DNA of 64,000 nt from Rhizophagus irregularis (lineage: Eukaryota; Glomeromycota; Glomeromycetes; Glomerales; Glomeraceae): assembly GCF_026210795.1 (NCBI RefSeq), contig NC_089435.1, positions 2,108,001-2,172,000 on the forward strand, in the 5' to 3' direction. The notes beneath the pieces are model-generated. The model did not search any database. It was not told where the DNA came from and saw only the letters and a program-made list of their open reading frames with translations. Positions 22,193 to 34,221 of this stretch are shown here, piece after piece; position 1 is the first letter of the stretch, and every line of letters starts with the position of its first letter. The translations under genes were made by a program, and so were the position numbers.

Positions 22193-25100
22193 ATGGAATA
22201 CACCAATTTGAAATCCCCGGCTGACCTCGAAAATCAGCCTTCTGAACCCATTTTACAATATTCTTATTCTAAATATAATAATAATACAAAAATACAAAAA
22301 AATCATAAAAAACCCCAAAATCACAAAAATATTAATCAAAATTTCCACCCTCCATACAACAATGACACATATACATCAAATTCACAAAATTACACTTGTG
22401 AATCTCGTAACGAAGAAGATAAAAACATGTTAAATTATATCGAATATAACATATTCGACGATAATGATACATTAGGGATGGCGTCTACCTCTCAACCACA
22501 CGACACCCCTATACCTTCATTCCCCCAATTACGTACACATTTCATTGATTACCATAAATTTGGTACAATTAATATTCAAGGAGGATTTAATAATAAATTA
22601 AATGATATTCTCCAATTTTTTACACTTCACAATTACGATATACTTATTTTAACTGAAACTGGTCTCCATCAATATACCAATATAGACATGGACCTTAATA
22701 AAACAATACACTCAATACACTCACTTCCGTCATTGAATAATGACAACACTAAACCAAATATTCATGTTTATACAGATAACAAAGGAAATACCAAAGGCAG
22801 TGGAGTCTCTATGATAATCACAGATCAACTGCAGAAACATATTATTAAAACCAACACTTTTTTTGGTCGTATCCTTACGGTAGACCTGTGCTTCAAAGGC
22901 AACCATTATATCAAACTTATATGTTGTTATTTACCAGCTAACGCCGTTGACGACAAGATTTAATTATTAAATGTTATAAGGAAATAGAGAATATTTTAAC
23001 TAACGCTATGCACAACCATTTTGAATGTATAGTTTTAGGTGATTTAAATATCAGCTTTGACAAATTGAAAAAATCCAATCATTATCCTATTTGGAGACGT
23101 GAAATTAAAACAATCCTTAAAAACTTTGGCCTTAAAGACTTACTCAAATCCTTTCACGAACGTCTATCACCAACACATAGTACCAAAAGAAACGATGGAC
23201 CAGATATACAATCTCGTATTGATTACATATTCACCTCATCCAACATTCTTCAACATAGTTTTTACGCTTATACTCATAGCATTTCTGAAGACCTTTTTAC
23301 TACAGATCATAAGGCTCTAAGTTGTTACTTGACTCAAGATTACTTTAGAAATAAATTCAATAGCTCTAGGAAAAGCTTAGAAAAATCACCCACGTACAAA
23401 CCTAATACCAATCCTCAAATTCGCTATAAATACCATTCTATGACCACAGAATCTTGGTCTAATTACAAACTTATCAACGGTATTATATATCGTCAACACA
23501 TTAACAATTCAATTTCACCGGACAAAACACCGGAACAACAAATTGAGTTCTATTGGTCTAATATCAAAGATATTATTAACCAAACTAAAGAAAAATGTAT
23601 TCCCTTTTCTGAATATAAGAAATACACGAAACATGATCATCCCCTTTGTTTAAGACAAAATAATAATAAAATACTTACACTTCGTACGATTTTACGAAAA
23701 TTCTCTAATATTAAAATTAATAGAATACAGGGTGATCACGACAAATGGAAAGATTACTGGAAACTTTGGGGTACACTACGTAAACAAATTTTGGTTATAG
23801 ACGTCCACTTTAATGCCAAACGTACTATTTGGTTACCAGTTAATTTGACGATCGATAATATATTTGACGTCAAAAAAGATTTACAAAGCCTTTTACGAGT
23901 CATTAATGTTTTACATAAACAGGAAGAAGATTCATGGACTATTAACAAAATTAACAAATATATTAACGATAGGAATAATAATTTAATCCACGACCAAAAA
24001 AGAATGATTAATAGTATCCTTGACCGTAAACCTCAAAAAATAACTTTAGATCGTTTACATTACTATGATCAACAAACTAATCAATTTCAATTTACTAATA
24101 ACCCACATATTATAGCAGAACAAACTAATTTACATTTTCAATGTTTAGGAAAAGACCTTAATGAAATTAGAAATATTAAAGAGTATAAGTCAATTCAAGA
24201 CCTCCCGTTATATTGGAGATCGACCTACGAACCCATCAACAATCGTAACTGTAAACATATGAATTCATTATCGGAGGATTTCTCAATTGAAGAATTATCC
24301 CAAGTCATTTCATCACTTCCAAATAATAAAGCCGCAGGCATCTCTGGAATTACATACAAAGACATCAAACATACCCATCAAGATTTCAGAGAATATATTC
24401 AACAATTTTTTAATTATATTATACAGGTCCAAATTTATCCACGGGATTGGTTATACGCATTTCTTTTCCCTATACCCAAACCAAAGGCTTGGGACTGTAA
24501 AATAGAAAACACACAACCTATAGTCTTGTTGGAAACATTTAGAAAACTATTTGTTAAAATTTTGACACAAAGGATTAACACTAAACTTATGACGTATAAC
24601 CTGATTAATGAAAACAATCGGGCGGGTTTGATGGGACAATCAACGTTACAACCACTACAAGTTATCCAACATATAATTGAATCTGCTTATAAGGACAAAA
24701 AACAGCTTTGGATTGGTTTACAAGACCTTAGCAAGGCCTATGATAGAGTTAATTCATCTCTATTGAAATTAGCTTTAGAACGCCTCCACTTTCCTGATAA
24801 AATTACCACTCTTCTAATATCCTTATTTAGTGATCGGAAAAATAATGTTATATTACCTTTTGGCTTATCCGCTGACTATGATGTAATTCAAGGCATAGAC
24901 CAAGGCGAAGTCATTAGTCCGATTTTATGGATTATTTATTATGATCCTATGTTTTCACACTTGTCACAATTAACGGAAAACTTACATATTACCCGTATCA
25001 ACAAAATTAATAATATATACTAACCGGATACAGACCTACAGATAGATTACTCATCGTCAGTGGTGGGTTACCTTGATGACACCAGTTGGTTTGCATCTTC

Positions 25101-28100
25101 CAAACTACAATTGGAATCAAATCTCCAAATAGCGAATTCCTTTTACGATATGGCGAATATCACCATTAATCATGACAAATATATTATCCTTACTAATAAC
25201 CCTAAATTTTGTAACAAGGATTTACAATTCCAGGTTACCCCTTCCAAATCAATTACGATTAGAACAGTGCCACGCACTTCGTCCAACCGAATTCTTGGAA
25301 TCTACATCAACGCATTTAATTCACATACGCCAACGTTAAAAAAGATTAAAAAAATAGTCAATCACTTCGCGTATACAATGCGTTTCAAGAAAATAACCCA
25401 TGACCACCTTATTTACATTATTAACAAAGTATTATTACCCAAATTGGAGTATATTAACCAATTCACTATTTTCACACGTTCACAATGTGATTCTTTATTA
25501 GCCCCAGTTAAAAAACTTTTCAAACAACATTTAAAATTACCAATATCTACACATAATAACATTATCCATAACAAACTATTTCCGTCTATCAATAGTTTCT
25601 TTTACAATCAATTTTATTCACATATATCAATAGTCAATGTTATTTTAGATACCCCTATGTTTTCCACTATTGGTTTACAAAAAATTTTTAAATACACAAT
25701 ATGATTTTTGGATCCCCAATTTTCCTACGTCCAAAGATTTAGCTAATCCTATTTCTTCAAATTATCAATCCCTTTTAACTCGACAATTACGTTTATTTAA
25801 TAATTTTTATATTACTTTTTACCACACTGTAATACATCTGTTTCTGGTGGTGGTAATTCCATAGTATCATATTTTAATTCACATCAGTTTCTCGACCCTT
25901 TATCAAGTAGCGACCTCCAAAGCTTGCGGAAAAAACGCATAATGTTCATGGACCAGTTAGCGTCCATCGATGGTTCCTACTTAAGCACCTGGAAAGATGT
26001 CAAAAAACAAAACCCTAAGGCAAATTTTAAAGGACCTACACCCAAGTGGTTTCAAAAACTTGAAAAATCCAACATTATTGCGGCCGAAAGTTCACGCTGC
26101 CTTTTACAAAATTTAATCGTTTCCCCGCCATCGTGATACGACTTTATGTCACCTCCTATATGAAAAGCATCTAATTACCGCCCTAAGAATGAATGGACTA
26201 TTTCTTGGGACCTTGTACACCAATGTGAATTATACGGCAAGACGATCGAACAACAGAATGACCTATATGATACTAGTCTTACTTATCAAACACATTATAT
26301 ACCAGTGGTAGACGCTGATACTAGATCCAATTTAACACCTAAAAAAGTAACACCTACGTTGCAGCCTTGTCCTGGACAATGTGGTCATAGTGTACCTTTC
26401 AGTAGCGATTTGCGTCCAAAATGTGTTATTGTTTCATTAACATCACATTTGATTTTTTTTAATGTTCATGCAAAAAAATTTATCCCTAATAAACAATTTT
26501 TAAAATTAGAAAAATCTTTTATTTTTCCAGTTACACCTTTACATACACTTCGTACACAAGCGTTTACATTTAGTAAACATAGATTAATTATACCCAATGT
26601 TTTACCTTCAACGGTCCCTATTTTATCCACATTAGATTCATACTTAAATGTGAATTCAGAAATATTCAATAATTCGATTAATTTAAATTTAAATATTTCT
26701 TCTTCTCTTTTCATTAATAATATATTTGTAGGAAATAGAGATCTGATTATTGAACTTTTAGAAATAGCTAAACAATTTTTGTTATGGAAAAATTTTATTT
26801 TTTATACTGATGGTTCTTTTTCTAGTTTAGATGTTACTTCTTCTACTCAAACTCAAATGGATTTTGCTTGGATAGAAACTGCTGATGCAACTCCTAATTC
26901 AGGCCCTCCTCCACCATCATACAAAGGCGCTTTATCTTTTAATCCATCTTCTACCAAAGCGGAAGTTTACGCTTTACTCACGGCAATTATTGCAGTACCT
27001 GATAATAGTGAACTAGATGTTTTCACGGATTCGCTCAATGTTATCCATACCTTTTATGTAGTCACGAACAAATTAACTTCTATAAGAAGAATTTTGAAAT
27101 GTAATAACCATTTAGCGTGGCGTTTGATCGATACCTTAATCACAAAAAAATCCTTGATTGTAAGATTACACAAAGTCAAAGCTCACTCCAATGACTATTG
27201 GAACGACATGGCAGATGGTTTAGCCAACGCAGCACGCCAACTTGCACCTTATGAAATCAACCCTACAAATTTACCGGGTTCATTAATGACCCCTATTTGG
27301 GCTTCTATAGCACCAATTGATCGCGACATTAGAAAATTTTGTCATAACTTAACAGATGCTTATACTTTTGATCAATTCTTGGGTAACCCTTCACTCTCAC
27401 CTATTTTCGATAGATTTCCCTTACCCTCAATACATTGGCCTCTTACCTGAGCGTGGTTACAATTTAACTCCACGCCCGACGTATGTAGTTCTACCAAATC
27501 ATCACTCAGCGCTTTTAAAAGCAAAGCACTTAATCATATTCTCCCTTGTGGCGACGTTCTCACTAAACACTATCCTGACCTTTACCCTAATAATTACATA
27601 CCTTGCCCAGTATGTAACAATCATCAAGACACTAACGAACATTTGGGAATTTGTTCAAACCTTTTACCTATCATTAACAAAATTTTAATGGAACACAAAC
27701 GGATTTTACAAAGCCTCCTTGAGGAGAACACTTCATATGACCCCGTTCTCATTTCACAATCCATTGATCAATTCGAGCTCCTATCACCCATTTCAGGTTC
27801 AAACTCTTATAATCATCCTATATATTTAATTATACATCAACTTGTTTCACAAGATCTTTATAACCTTGTTCGTTCTTTTACGTTTAATGATAAACTTACA
27901 CGTTCAATTATATGGGACTTTTTAATATCACTACAAGAACATATTTATCAAGAAATATGGCCTAAACATTGTTCTTTATTGAAATTATGGGAACAACGCA
28001 ATGGAATTACATCCAAACGTAAACGTGATTTTCAAAGGAAAATACCAAAGAAGTCACGTGATCACCAATTAACTCAACCTACTGCTCGACCTAGAATTGC

Positions 28101-28446
28101 CTCTTCTTCTCAACACGGATCACAAAATCCTTCTCACCCCAGAGCTAGGACGAATTCCTCACCCTCTGATGGTATTTCTCGCCGTTCGTTTCACCTTTGG
28201 ACCTCTATGGTGCCGTCTACTCGTCCTTCTCACCTGCTGCATCTACTGATGTGGTTGATTTTGTGTACATGTAATTTTTTACATTCTGGTGGATGGTTGT
28301 TTCCTGTCCGGCATCCTAGTAGTTTCGAGTTAGATATAGATAATTTTCTTCTTCATGTAATTTTAGATTTAATTTTTTTTGTTCTTCTTTTTCGTTCGAT
28401 AGTACCTTCTAGACTCCCGGTTATGCCTGATTGTTCTATTGAATAG
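22193..28446 (+). pseudogene. LINE ORF2: endonuclease, reverse transcriptase, RNase H (multiply disabled)
   Basis: Starts at the ATG at 22193. The AP-like endonuclease lies at about 22.55-23.33 kb (TINIQGG, LILTETGLH, VLGDLNISFD, RIDYIF, TDHKAL). The reverse transcriptase lies at about 24.3-25.3 kb (NKAAGISGITY, LQDLSKAYDRV, GIDQGEVISPILW, and GYLDD in place of YADD). RNase H lies at about 26.8-27.3 kb with D-E-D-H-D residues (FYTDGS, AEVYAL, FTDSLN, KAHSNDYWNDMADG). A C-terminal CPVCNNHQDTNEHLGIC lies near 27.6 kb. Disabling changes are a frameshift near 22955-22970, TAA at 25021, frameshifts near 25690, 25830 and 26130-26180, and TGA at 27448. Catalytic residues survive, so decay is fairly recent. 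ORF2 performs target-primed reverse transcription in active relatives. Confidence 0.88.
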
Positions 28447-28479
28447 TGGGCAAGACGACCCCTTCGGGCTTCTCCTGAG

Positions 28480-28997
28480 TAGGGATGCCAAAAGTTCGGT
28501 TATAACCGATCATAACCGGGTTTTACCGGTTCGGTTATCGGTTCAGTTTCAGTCCAAGACTGACCGGTTAACCGTCAGTTTTATATATAAAAAAACCGAT
28601 CAAAAAACCGATCGGTTAATTGTAAATTTTAATATATTCCGGAAAAAAAAAATGATTTTGTTTATTGAGAATACCATTAAAACTATTGTTTTAGTGTTTT
28701 TATGTATAATATTCTCATTTTTGACATTATCGAATTTACGCGTTGATCACGTGATTTTTCGTTTCTCTGAAAAATCACAACATCGGCGTTATTGTTGTAA
28801 AAAATTACATAAATTCAAAGAATATTATTCAAAAAGTTATAATTGATACTTTATGCATTATTTTATTCGATTTTGCAGTATTTTTGTAATCGGTTTTGTA
28901 GTTCAGTTTTATCGGTCAGTTTGCGGTCGGTTCGGTTTTGGTTGAAAACTGCAGTTTTAAAACCGAAACCGAACCGAACTGACCATTGGCATCCCTA
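28480..28997. mobile_element. hAT-type MITE in the LINE 3' end
   Basis: The terminal inverted repeat TAGGGATGCCA/TGGCATCCCTA is flanked by a perfect 8-bp target duplication CTCCTGAG (28472-28479, 28998-29005). Both subterminal regions are rich in CGGTT/AACCG words in opposite orientation. There is no transposase. The 518-bp length, 8-bp duplication and TAGGGATG-type end fit non-autonomous hAT elements. Confidence 0.88.
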
Positions 28998-29124
28998 CTC
29001 CTGAGAGGTTGGATTTAGCATTAGCTTAGAATTTATTGTTCTTTTAGATCATGTTTATTCTTATTTAGCGTTCAGTCCGTATTTTAAAAATAAAAATAAA
29101 ATAAAATAAAATTGATCAACAATC

Positions 29125-29910
29125 ATGTGACAAACCTGTGTTTTAAGATAAGTTATCATTGATCAGCAAAATACAACACTACAAAATTCATAATGCGGGC
29201 CAAAACGTATAGTGCTGGCCAGACAATTTTGGCCTGAATTTTGACTTTCGGCAGAGTTTCAGTTTCAGGAATGACTGGCCAAAACATCATGCTGAAATTA
29301 CTGAGTTTTGGCAATATGTATAGTTCCAACTATTGTATTTTGAAAACCAAAATGAACAGAATGCTATTTCTTATTATAAATTTTACAGCTCCCTATGAAT
29401 GATGGACTCTTGTTACATTAATAAGATTAAGATAAAATTAAAAAAAAACTATGATAGAATCCTAAATAGCATAGCTAATAGTAAATTAAGCAAATTTTAT
29501 ATACTAGTAAAGCTCTGCATGAGCTGAGCCAGCATGCAAGCTGAGCCATACTTAATAAGTTGGCTTGATGCTTGATAAGCTGGCTCAAAAAAGCTTGAGC
29601 TGGCTCACCTGCAAAGTAATAAAATAAAAATTAATCATTAGTATTTTTTTTTTTTTTTTTGTATAATTGGCATAAAAACATTTTTTGAAATCTACTATTT
29701 TAAATACTTTTAATATATATAAATAAAAATTGGAGATTGTTAAACGTCGCCTGGGCGATCATCACCTGGTTTTTTTTCAAATATGTCATATAATGTATCT
29801 AATTTTTGATTGGTTATTATTGTAAAAGATATTTTTAAAAATTATTTTTTGCAAACATATTTATTCAAAATAATCTTATTTAATAAAATTTTATTTTCAA
29901 ATATTAAAAT
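29125..29910. other. Intergenic with short GC-rich repeats
   Basis: No gene is seen. 29195-29330 contains several GGCCAAAAC/TTTTGGC words in mixed orientation. 29519-29610 contains repeated GAGCTGGCTCA/TGAGCCAGC words, likely the remains of a small foldback element. The rest is AT-rich. Confidence 0.4.
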
Positions 29911-30054
29911 TTAAGTCACACATTTTTGATTTTAAAGAAAAAAATCACTATATTTATTTTTAATGAAGTAATACAAATAAAAAAACAATAACAATAAATA
30001 AAAAAGATAAGTAAATTATAATGATCAAGGAGAAAGATGCTAATAAAATTGAAA

Positions 30055-30510
30055 TAACAATGGAGTAATGGAAAGTAATAGAAGATGAAAGGGAGTAAAA
30101 AAGGATAATGAGAAGTGTTAGGAAACAAAAAGGAAAAAAGGACATGATGAGAGATGAAAAGGAGTGATGGGAGACGAAAAGAGTAATGGGAAGATGAAGA
30201 GGAGTGGTGGGACAAAACGAAGTGATGGGAGATGAAGAAGAGTGATAAGAGATAAAAAGGAGTGATGGGAGACAAAAAGAAGTGATGGGAAGATGAAGAG
30301 AAGTGATGGGAAACGAAAAGAAGTGATGGGAGATGAAAAGAAGTGATGGGAGACGAAGAGGAGTGATGGGAGACGGAAAGAAGTGATGGGAAGATGAAGA
30401 GGAGTAATGGGAGATAAAAAGGAGCGATGGGAAACGAAAAGGAGTAATGGGAGACAAAGAGGAGTGATGAGCGATGAAAAGAAGTGATGAGAAGACGAAG
30501 AGGAGTAAAA
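30055..30510. repeat. Minisatellite, about 20-bp unit (GAAGTGATGGGAGAYGAARA)
   Basis: More than twenty imperfect head-to-tail copies are present. The minus strand stays open for about 199 codons through them (Ser/His/Leu/Phe/Ile-rich), which follows from repeats of 20-21 bp lacking stops and is not taken as a gene. Confidence 0.85.
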
Positions 30511-30589
30511 ATTTATTAAAATTGTAAAATTTAATAAAAATTTTCCAATAAACTTTCAATCAATTTTTTATAAAAAAAAGATCTCTAAT

Positions 30590-31270
30590 GAAATTCTTTA
30601 TTAAAAAAAAAATTTCAAGCCGAATACACTTATTAAAAAAAAAACTATTTTTAATAAAAATTTTCTATTAAGATTCTAAACAAAATTCTTCATCAAAAAA
30701 TAAAAAATTTTTTTCAACAAACAATTCTCTAATGAAATTCTCAATCAAAAAAAATATCTCTAATTAAATAAAAATTCAAAGATTCTTACCACCTATTAAA
30801 AAAAATTTTCAAAAAAATTTATATATCAAAAAAAAAAAACTCCTCTCCTATTAAAAAAAAATCTCCCTGTTAAAATACATTAACGAAATGATCTATCAAA
30901 AAAAAAAAAATCTTACCTATTAAAAAAAAAATTCTATGATGAAATTTCTATAAATTCTCAGTGAAATCTATTAAAGAAAAATTCTTTAATGAAATTCTCT
31001 ATCAAAAACAATCCTCCTATTAAAAAAATTCTCCAATAAAATTCTCTGTCAAAAATACTTTCACCTATTAAAAAAAATTCCCAAAAGAAATTCTTTATCA
31101 AGGAAAACTCCCTTCTATTAAAAAAAAAATTCTTAATTAAATTCTCTATCAAAAAAAAAATAATCTCACTTGTTAAAAGAATTTTCTAATGAAATTATCT
31201 ATCAAAAAATAATCTTCCTTATTAAAAAAATTCTTCAAATAATTTTCTACAAAAAAAAAAATCTCAATAA
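30590..31270. repeat. AT-rich degenerate tandem repeat
   Basis: Words such as AATGAAATTCTCTATCAAAA and CTATTAAAAAAAAATTC recur every 40-70 bp. Non-coding. Confidence 0.65.
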
Positions 31271-31280
31271 ATTCTCTATA

Positions 31281-31399
31281 AATACAATCCAATAATAAGA
31301 GGTCATATAACAAATATATAAAGTATAAACAAAAAAAAAAAGAATTTTCACATTTTTAATACTTAATACGCACTCTTTTTCAAGAACTCCTCTAAGAAA
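31281..31399. repeat. About 118-bp direct repeat, left copy
   Basis: This stretch matches 32009-32127 closely, from AATACAATCCAAT through AAGTATAAACA to TTTTTCAAGAACTCCTCTAA. The two copies are about 730 bp apart and enclose a microsatellite. They may be LTR-like remnants or a simple duplication. Confidence 0.75.
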
Positions 31400-31629
31400 T
31401 TTCTTCATTTTACCAGTGATTGTAAATCTCTGCATTTACCTATTATGAGAAAGAAAAAATTATTAATAGTGTGCTAAATTTTTATTTAATGGTAAAGAAG
31501 ACATAGCCAATTCCTCCTTTAGAATTAGCAGACTTTACTAATAACAAAGTAGGATGTTATCTGCTTGAGTTGGTTATCAAGTGAACAAAAGAAATAAAAA
31601 ACATAAAAAAAAAAAGAAAAAAAAGGGAA

Positions 31630-31702
31630 TAAAAAATAAAAATAAAAATGAAAATAAAAATAAAAATAAAAATAAAAATAAAAATAAAAATAAAAATAAA
31701 AA
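31630..31702. repeat. Hexanucleotide microsatellite (AAAAAT)n
   Basis: About twelve AAAAAT/AAATAA units. Open frames on both strands across it are artefacts. Confidence 0.9.
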
Positions 31703-32008
31703 AGAAAAAGCAGGTAATTTCATAGGAATTACCCACTTTGCTCACCCTTACCCAACCCAGACAAACAAATCCAGTACCCTCCTAAGTAAAATTTGTGAAC
31801 TCCCCGACTCAATGAGTTATCCGTTCTAATTTTGACTTAGGAAGTTACCCACTTTGCAAATAAAAAAATACACACCTCTTTTAAAGTCTCTTGAGCCATT
31901 TACACTCATCTAGAAAATCAGTAATGCTCCATTCAGAGAACTTTCATCTGTTGTCCAGTGTTTCAATACAAAATATTGCTATAACTGATAAATAAAAAAA
32001 AAGGAATA

Positions 32009-32127
32009 AATACAATCCAATGATAAGAGGTCAGATAACAAATATAAAGTATAAACATCAAAAAAAAAAAAAATTTCGCGTTTTTAATACTTGATACACA
32101 CTCTTTTTCAAGAACTCCTCTAAGAAA
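32009..32127. repeat. About 118-bp direct repeat, right copy
   Basis: Partner of 31281-31399, in the same orientation. Confidence 0.75.
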
Positions 32128-32469
32128 ATATGTGCACACTCCCTGTAGATGGTGTTTTACTTCCTTTTTTTTTGTCTTTTTTTTAGGTCTATTTTCTCTC
32201 ATACAGTTCTTTTTCTTTATTAGGGGAAATGCGTCTGATATGTCCTGGAAAGATGAAATGGGAAAGAATTAGGTTTTCTCTTAGGCTCCTTTTCTTTCCA
32301 CATACCTAAACATCATGGCCTGACAGCCCTGACCCAAGAAATGTAAAGTAACGTGTGCTTCAAAACTTATGACATGACTGACGCGTCAATTTAACCCCAC
32401 GTGTTAATTTTCAATCAACCAATTATTTTTGTTCGAATATTTTTTAAATTTCTTTACAAAGTATTAAGG

Positions 32470-32890
32470 AAGACGTGAAAAAGGGGGCTTAAGGAAGACC
32501 TAATAAAGAGACCTAAAGAAATCTAGTCAGAGAGAAGATAGAGAAGATAGACCTAAAAAAAAGATGACGAAAAAAAAGATAAAGAAAGCCTAAAAAAAAG
32601 ACAATGAAAAAAAAGATGGAAAAAAAGAAGATAAAGAAAGCCAGGATGAAAAAAAGATGATGAAAAAAGGAAAAAAAATGCCTAAAAAAAAGACAAAAAA
32701 GAAGATAAAGAATGCCAGGATGAAAAAAAAGATGACGAAAAAAAGAAGATAAAAAAAGCCTAAAAAAAATGACGATGAAAAAAAAGATGAAAAAAAGAAG
32801 ATAAAGAAAGCCAGGATGAAAAAAAAGATGACGAAAAAAAGAAGATGAAAAAAAAGATGAAAAAAGAGATAAAGAAAGCCTAAAAAGATT
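32470..32890. repeat. A/G-rich minisatellite related to 58.2-58.5 kb
   Basis: Units combine GAAAGCCAGGATGAAAAAAA, GATGACGAAAAAAAGAAGAT and GCCTAAAAAAAA words. Its 5' edge (GGAAGACGT, GAAGACCTAATAAAGAG) is shared with the array at 58.16-58.51 kb. The rest of 32.9-34.2 kb is AT-rich with nothing recognised. Confidence 0.75.
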
Positions 32891-34221
32891 AATGAGATAT
32901 TTATATTATTTAAATCATATACTCATGACGAAACCCACATCAAGATTATGTGTTACATGTCATTTTTTTTGCGTAACTTATTGATCGGTCTTTTAGAATT
33001 ATGCTGATTTTGTCGGACTGATATTTTTTTGTTTATGGCTAAATGATTGATATTTTTTTTTTTATCGTATATAATAACACAGATTTAGTTTACTTGTCTG
33101 CTCTAATTTTAAACTGAATTACAAATTAATAAAGTAACTATAATATAAATTTTTGGCCACGTCATGATAGTATTATGTCATTACTATGTCATTCCACTTT
33201 TATAGCAAAATTACCGTTCTACGCCTCAAGGAGAGATATATGATGTCATGTGATTGATAAAATTAAAGGTCGGTTTGTCAATTGTATTTTACAATTTTTA
33301 CCAATATTCTAACCAATTTCTTTGGTAGATTGTACTGAATTTTTTTTAACATAACGCAGGCCAAAATTAGAAGCTTGACCAGCATTATAATCTAACTAAT
33401 AACAACGAGCGATAATTTAATTACCGGTACTTTTCCACCAAAATCATAGAGGAAAAAAAATAATCTAAATAAATACGTTCAAAGATTTTTAATAACGTTC
33501 ATATGTGTTATAATTATTAGTAATTTATAATATTTTTAATATTTTGTAACTTCCCAAATTCCAATAATTAATATTTTCGCTTATATAATCCTGTCACCAC
33601 TATAAAGGTATATAAAAAACTTAAAAACTATGGTATAGATAAATTAGATCACAATTTCTTATTGTAATTTTCCATTAAAGTATGAAGTATTAGAATATTT
33701 AATGCAAATGAATATTAATTTAAAATTAAATATTAATACATAAAAAATTTATTCATGACTTGTTATTCCGATAATTGTTTTTGGGTCCAAAATCTGACAT
33801 GAACACTCTCAGTACTAGTTACAAATCAATCTAGCGAGTTTTATGTCTGATTATCCTCTATAGGTAGTTTAAAGCTAAAATATAAAATAAAAGGAATAGT
33901 TCAAAAATTTGACTTTGATTGTTTTTATGAATATGAAAAATTTGACTAAAGTCAGATTTCGGCTTAGTTAATTTCTGCATAAAGCTCTATGAATATTATT
34001 AAAAATTTTTTTATAATAATTTTTCTATATTTTCCAAATTATATAATTAATATCTAATTGCACACAATAAAGGAATTTTTACACTCAAGTTGATTGTAAA
34101 CACAGTAACAACATGTACTTTCAAATTATTGTATAGTAAAACCAAATAAAATCTTTTTATTGTTCGCTCCGAATCCTATTTGCGTTATGTAATAACTTTG
34201 TATAACAAAAATATCATAAAT

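Larger units (their letters stand above)
14989..29110 (+). mobile_element. Non-LTR retrotransposon (LINE), full-length but inactive, with two nested insertions
   Basis: The element is bounded by a perfect 14-bp target duplication ATTGATCAACAATC (14975-14988 and 29111-29124) and ends in an A-rich tail (AAAAATAAAATAAAATAAAA type). Removing the nested elements (15919-20614 and 28480-28997, each with one 8-bp duplication) leaves about 8.9 kb. Order: short 5' leader; ORF1 with a CCHC knuckle; ORF2 with AP-like endonuclease, reverse transcriptase, RNase H and a C-terminal CCHC-like motif; 3' UTR. Domain order fits the RNase H-bearing Tad/I-type LINEs. Several frameshifts and stops make it dead. Confidence 0.9.

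Noticed and set aside
28439-28846. 135-codon plus-strand frame
   Set aside because: It runs from the LINE 3' end into the hAT MITE, so it is a chance frame through repeats.
14975-29124. LTR retrotransposon interpretation of the 15-29 kb element
   Set aside because: There are no long terminal direct repeats; an AP-like endonuclease, A-rich tail and 14-bp duplication identify a LINE.
29916-30559. 199-codon minus-strand frame rich in Ser, His, Phe and Ile
   Set aside because: It is the antisense of a 20-bp minisatellite without stops; no start context, family or second conserved frame.
31557-31745. Phe/Ile-rich hydrophobic frame resembling membrane segments
   Set aside because: It is an (AAAAAT)n microsatellite translated on the minus strand.
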